Shown here: piece by piece, positions 12,401-18,400 of the stretch
Layout: each line of letters opens with the position of its first letter
Numbering within the stretch: position 1 is the stretch's first letter
Source of the DNA: Plazaster borealis
Taxonomy: Eukaryota; Echinodermata; Asteroidea; Forcipulatida; Labidiasteridae
Assembly (NCBI GenBank): GCA_021014325.1
Contig: CM037461.1
Coordinates: 23,483,376-23,547,375 of the forward strand
Direction: 5' to 3'
Length of the DNA stretch: 64,000 nt
The notes under the pieces: generated by a model
Databases searched by the model: none
Seen by the model: only the letters and a program-made list of their open reading frames with translations
Told to the model about the DNA's origin: nothing
Translations under genes and position numbers: made by a program

Positions 12401-15400
12401 GACGTCAGACTTCAGAACAGTACCGAACCGACTGAAGGTAGCGTTGAGATATTCTATGAGAATGTTTGGCAGAGAGTTTGCGCAGATGACTGGGGTATAG
12501 AGGAAGCAAAGGTTGCCTGCTACCAGCTCGGTATGCCGGTACCCAGCAACACAGTACCCGGAGGGACATTCGGTGGTAACACAAACAAGGAATTCGTCTC
12601 TCAGAAAATTCAGTGTTCTCCACGACGACTGGCTGAGCTTCAGCGGGCACTTGACCTTTGCACTTTGACACCACGAGAGACTCCGTGCAGCACGGGTGAT
12701 GCTGGTGTTCAGTGTGGCATATGGGACGATGGTGAGTTTTTGGTTATAACTGACTAATAATGGCATGTCGTGGCCGAGCAGATAAGAGCACCGGACTCCA
12801 GCTCTGGTGTTTCTGATCAGCAGAGTGTGGGTTTGAGTCCTGGTCATGACACTTGTATCCTTGAGCAAGATGCTTTACCATAATTGCTTTGTCCTTCAAA
12901 TGGGACATTATTAGCCGTAGGTCCCGTGTACTAGGATTGGTAGTGCACGTAAAAGAACCCCGAACACTTATCGTGGAAGAGTAGGGGTTAACCCCTGTGT
13001 TTCTGGTTCACATAGCTTATTTTGTCAATATGTTTGTTCGGGGGTGCCAGTCAGAAGCCATACAACCTGCCGTGTAGCCATTTTTGTCAGTAATTTTTTA
13101 TTTAATTTTTTAATTCTTTATTTTGTTTGTAGCAAAAGAAGGAGATTTTCGATTGAGTGGTGGACCTGATGTCTCGATTGGACGTGTTGAAGTTTTCCAC
13201 GCAGGCCAGTGGGGTGCGATTTGCCATGGAGATTCCTTAAGAAAAGAAGAAACTATTGCCTGTCGTCAGTTCGACTTTCTGTCATTCATGCAGTATCCCA
13301 TTAGCATCAGTTACAATCTCCCAAATTTACCCGTCTTGCTAAAACTCACAGAATGCACTGGAAAAGAGGAGAGTGTGCTTGATTGCGCTGATGGATACGT
13401 TGAGGACCCCAGCCCTCCTTGTGGTGGTCCTTCTTGCTGTCAATTTTCCCTTCAAGTTCGTTGTGACCCCAGACCCCGGGCAGAGAGTAAGTAAAGACAC
13501 TTGAAGACCACCAAGGCCCAATTTTATAGAGCTGCTTAACCCTTTAGAGACCATAGCGGCCACAAGCGGCTTGTATCAAAATGCCCATAGCGGCAGCAAA
13601 CGGTTTGACGTACTTCCATTAACATATAAGAGGTCAAAGAAAAGTTCATGTCTGGATATGAAATTCTCCAACATAGTATGTTAACATAGTATCCCAATTT
13701 CTAAACACAAAACTAAATTTATCTTTTTTCTGTTATTTCTGTTGACATTTTTTACTGACAAAATTTGATTAAAGAAATGAACAATGTTAGCAATGTCTGT
13801 GCGTTTTGTAATGACTATACAGAAAAGAATGGTCTCTAAAGAGTCAAGCACAAAAAGTAGCTAAGCACAACAAAATTATACTTACCAGAATATGGTTACC
13901 AGCCAAAATGCCATTTCTCGTGTACAATCTGTGACTGGTATCCTGCTAAGTTTTGCTTAGCTGAAACTTTTTAAGCAGTATTTTCCGCTTAATGGCTCTA
14001 TGAAATTTAGCCCAAAATATTGATTGAAACTTTGAGTTGTTTCGTGGATATTTTGCCGGCACCGGCTATTTTTAAGTAAGCGTTTATGAAGCCGAAACGG
14101 CACTGAACGTGCAGTAACTGTTTTTTGGGGACTGTTTTTTTTTAAACGTTGTTGTGGCTTCCTAATCCCGAGATAGGAATCAGACCATTCATGAATTTCA
14201 GACTTTATTTCCCTTTTTAAAAAATCCTCAGGAGCCACAAATCTGAAAAGGAAAAGGAAGTACTATCCATGTAAATGTAGAAATCCATATCATTAATAAA
14301 AGAGTATTCTTATCTTTTGGGATAAAGACAAAAAATTAGGAAAAACACCATGGGTCGAACCTTGACTGTGTAGCTTTAGAGACAGGAATGCTGCTCAATT
14401 TCCTTCGCAGCAATGGTCAAAATTTTGAGGCAGTCAGAGAAGTCATTATACTGTAAACTGCCTAAATAGTGTTTGCTAAAAATTAGTTTGTACTGGCAAC
14501 AACATTGATTAAATCACTGGGGTTTTTTGTGGCAAAGCAGAGCATGTTTCCATCGCTACCTTCACTACTTTTCTGGTACTTTGTTTCAGCCTTAGAGGTG
14601 CGTCTAGTGGACGGACCCTATCCCAACCAGGGCATAGTTCAAGTGCTGTACGATGGACTGGAGGGTGCAATATGCCATTGGAATTGGGACGAGTCGGAGG
14701 CCGAGGTCATCTGCAGGCAGCTAGGGTACGACTCTGTTGTTGTTGAGCTATCTGGCTGGGATGTCAAGGAACTGTATGGCCATGCTTACGAGGAGTTCAA
14801 GATCCAAGACTTGAGTTGTGACGGGTCAGAGGGAAATTTAGCTGACTGTTATTACAGTGTGCCTGGTGATAATATATGCAGTGGATACATTGGATCCCAG
14901 GCTGGTGTTGTGTGCTACAGTGACGAGTACCCCAGTGTCGACCCAAGACCAGTAGGTAAGACAAATAGACCATTATGCACAACCGCCATCGTGGTTGAGC
15001 GGTCTAGTTCACCAGACCCCTGCTCTGGTGTTGTCCGCAGCAGAGTGTGGGTTTGAATCCCGGTCATGACACTTGTGCCCTTGAGCAAGGCACTTAACCA
15101 TAATTGCTTTGTAAAAAGTTGGGTAGGTAGTGCATTCTGCTCTACCAGCCAGGCTCCTTGTGGATGATACCCATGCCTACATCCTTACGGACTGTGAAGG
15201 GGGTAACCCTGTTTCAGCCCCAGGAGTAAGTGGCAACGTGCCCCTGGTGGCAGTTGATTTGGGTCAACAGCCCAAATCAGTTGAGTGTAGCCCTCACCTT
15301 GAAGTGGCCTTCCGTGGCCTTGTGATGTTAGGCGATCTCTCATAATTTCTTTTATAAAAAGATCTTTCTTGGCGTTCTTGGCTGAAAGGATGGTTGCGAT

Positions 15401-18400
15401 ACTCCAGGGGTGCTATCCACTCAGGCTAACAATGCAAACGTTTGCCAACTAGGCGTATGTTTTTTCAAAGTGGAAGGCGAAAGTGCAAAAGACGTTTGCA
15501 CACGTTTGCGAAATTCGGCAAACGCTCTGGGTAGAGGTGTTATAGCTATGTTCGCCAACTAAAAAATAATGGTGGAAAATGTGCAAAATCAGAGCCTCGA
15601 AGTGTGATGTTAGATGTTCAGGCTAGTTGCTCACAGTGGCCCATCCTGTTCTCTATGCATAGCTGTGGGTTTCCATTGTTTCAGCGTAAATTTACCTCTA
15701 AGTCGGCAGCGTGAAGACGTCAATTACATTACAATACAATATATAGAAGACTTGGGAAAAACAATCAGATCAAGAATTTCGAAAAAAAAGGGGAATATGC
15801 AGAAATACAAAACAAACGGCAGCCTCGGGATTGCCCAAAAGCAAACTAAATCACTATCTAAAAGAGCAATCCTCGTAAAAAGAAAAACATAAGAACAAAA
15901 AGGCGAATATAAAAAATACATGGAATGATTATATACAAAAACATTATGTACACTATTATATAAACATTAATAAAAAAGCTCCTACCAATAGAGTGGCCTT
16001 GGTCACCACCTTCCACCCCGAACTACCTAAACTTTCCTCAATCCTCAATAATAACATGACCATCCTTCACTCCTCCAACAGGTTACACTCAGCAATCCCT
16101 GAGGTCCCCATGGTTGCATTCCGCCATCCCAAGAACCTGGGTGACATCCTAGTCAGGGCCAAACTTCCCCCAGGTACAGTCCGAACAGAACCCTCAACAG
16201 AAATACTGGGCTGTCACAAATGTACCCGTTCCAAATGTAGAACGTGCCTGTACATCAAGCCCTCACTTAAGGTAAAGAGTCATATCACTGGCTCTTCATA
16301 CAACATCAAGACCAACTCCCAATGTAGCACACCTAATGTAGTCTATGTCATATCATGTAAAAGATGTGGGCTACAATATGTGGGAGAGACTAAGACCAAA
16401 CTCAGTCTTCGCTTTGCGAATCATGTCTCTTCCATAAAGACCAAGAAACCGTACCCAGTCTCTACTTCAACAGCCCCAACCATAGTGTCAAGGATGTTGA
16501 ACTTCTGGTGATTGAAGCTTGCAATGGTGATGACACACACCGCAAGCATAGAGAATCACACTGGATTCACCAACTCAAGACAGTCCAACCCTTTGGACTA
16601 AACATAAACACTGGTGTTAAATAACTTCCCATTACCCTCCACTTCACTCCTCTGCCTGATAATTCATTTGTTGTATATATTCTGTAAATAAAGTGTAAAT
16701 AAACACATTTTTTTCTGTCAATAATTTTTTTTATATAAATTTCTTACTATAAATATCTCATGTAGTAACCTTTTTTCCCACAGGTCCCTCACACCTATTT
16801 TTAATATCATCCTACCTTTGATCTTGCTATTCTTTAATTGACCATTGTTAGTTGCATCATGATGCAACTTGCTCTCCAATCCTACCCTTTCATGTTTCCC
16901 TGCATTGTTATCGAACAATGCATTTACCACTTTTATGGTCCAGTAATCCATCCTTTCATACTATACATCCTTTGTCCTCACCACTTTACTCCTATTGGTT
17001 CATAGCCACCAATTGTTTCTGAAATAGAAACTTTGATTGGCTATAATTTTCCCGCTTCTTTCTGGATCCTTCCCTTAATCCCTTTCCCCTCTCTTTTTCT
17101 ATAAATGGATATGTATTTCTTTGTACTTGTTTTATGCCTCTGAAGAAGGTCCGGTCTGGATCGAAAGCTAAGGCCATCTACCCTACTTATTATAACATTA
17201 ATAGAAAATATATAAATTTACATAATAATTGAAACGCTAAAGACTCATGAATATATGATTAAATATAAGAGTTTTATACCGAGGTGAATCAATAGCTTGT
17301 TCTCTTAGAGAAGACGGTAGAACATTCCAAATGTAGGGAAAATAGTTGAAAACGGAAAATTTAAAAGAGTTTGTGCGTGCGAATTTAATTTTGAAAGTAT
17401 AACTGCCAACATGGCGAGTAATATTATTTATAATAAGAAGCAGTTCCGGTTCGATATCTTACCTTTGGCAGGCCTGGAATTTCATCTTTGAGAGGGCAAG
17501 GCCATTTTCATTTTGCAAAGGGCACTTCCATTGGAAAATCTGAAAGTCTATGGGACACTTTTGAAGGGGCACCAAGGCCAAGACCAGAGGCTCCGTGTAA
17601 TAGACCTTTATCACGGTGCGGCCATCTTGATTTTCTCCCATTCAAACCAATGTAAACAAACTTAGGCTGGAATGGAAAAATAGTCTGGTTCCTTTTTGTA
17701 CAGTGAATATTAGCATTCATTACTATTATTGGATACAGGGAACATGACCAAGATGGCGGCAGTGTGATAAAGGTCAATTCCAGGCCTGCTTTGGTAAAAA
17801 CAATGCAGAACAAAAACTAGAAGGAGATATTTATAACAGTTATGAATGGAAGGAAGTTTAAAGACAGTGGACACTATTGGTAATTGTCAAAGACCAGTCT
17901 TCTCACTTGGTGTATCTCAACATATGCATAAAATAACAAGCCTGTGAAAACTTGAGCTCAATTGGTCATCGAGGTTGCGAGATAACAATGAAAGAAAAAA
18001 ACGACCTTGCCACACGGAGTTCTGTGCTTTCAGATGCAAGTTGATTTCGAGACCTCATCTAATTTTGAGGTCTCGAAATCAAATTCGTGGAAAATTACTT
18101 CTTTCTCGAAAACTACTCCACTTCAGAGGGAGCCGTTTCTCACAATGTTTTATACTATCAACCTCTCCCCAATACTTGTTACCAAGTTAGGTTTTATGCT
18201 AATAAATATTTTGAGTAATTACCAATAGTGTCCACTGCCTTTAAGGATGGTTAGGCGATCTTGGTAGCTAAATCCCGTCTGTAGATGGCCCATTGACATT
18301 GTAACAGTTTAAATATGAGGGTCACGGAGCTGGCCGATGAAGAGAAACACAAATGAAACTCAAGCAGATCTCTTTCTTTGGGCGGATACAGAATGTTTTA

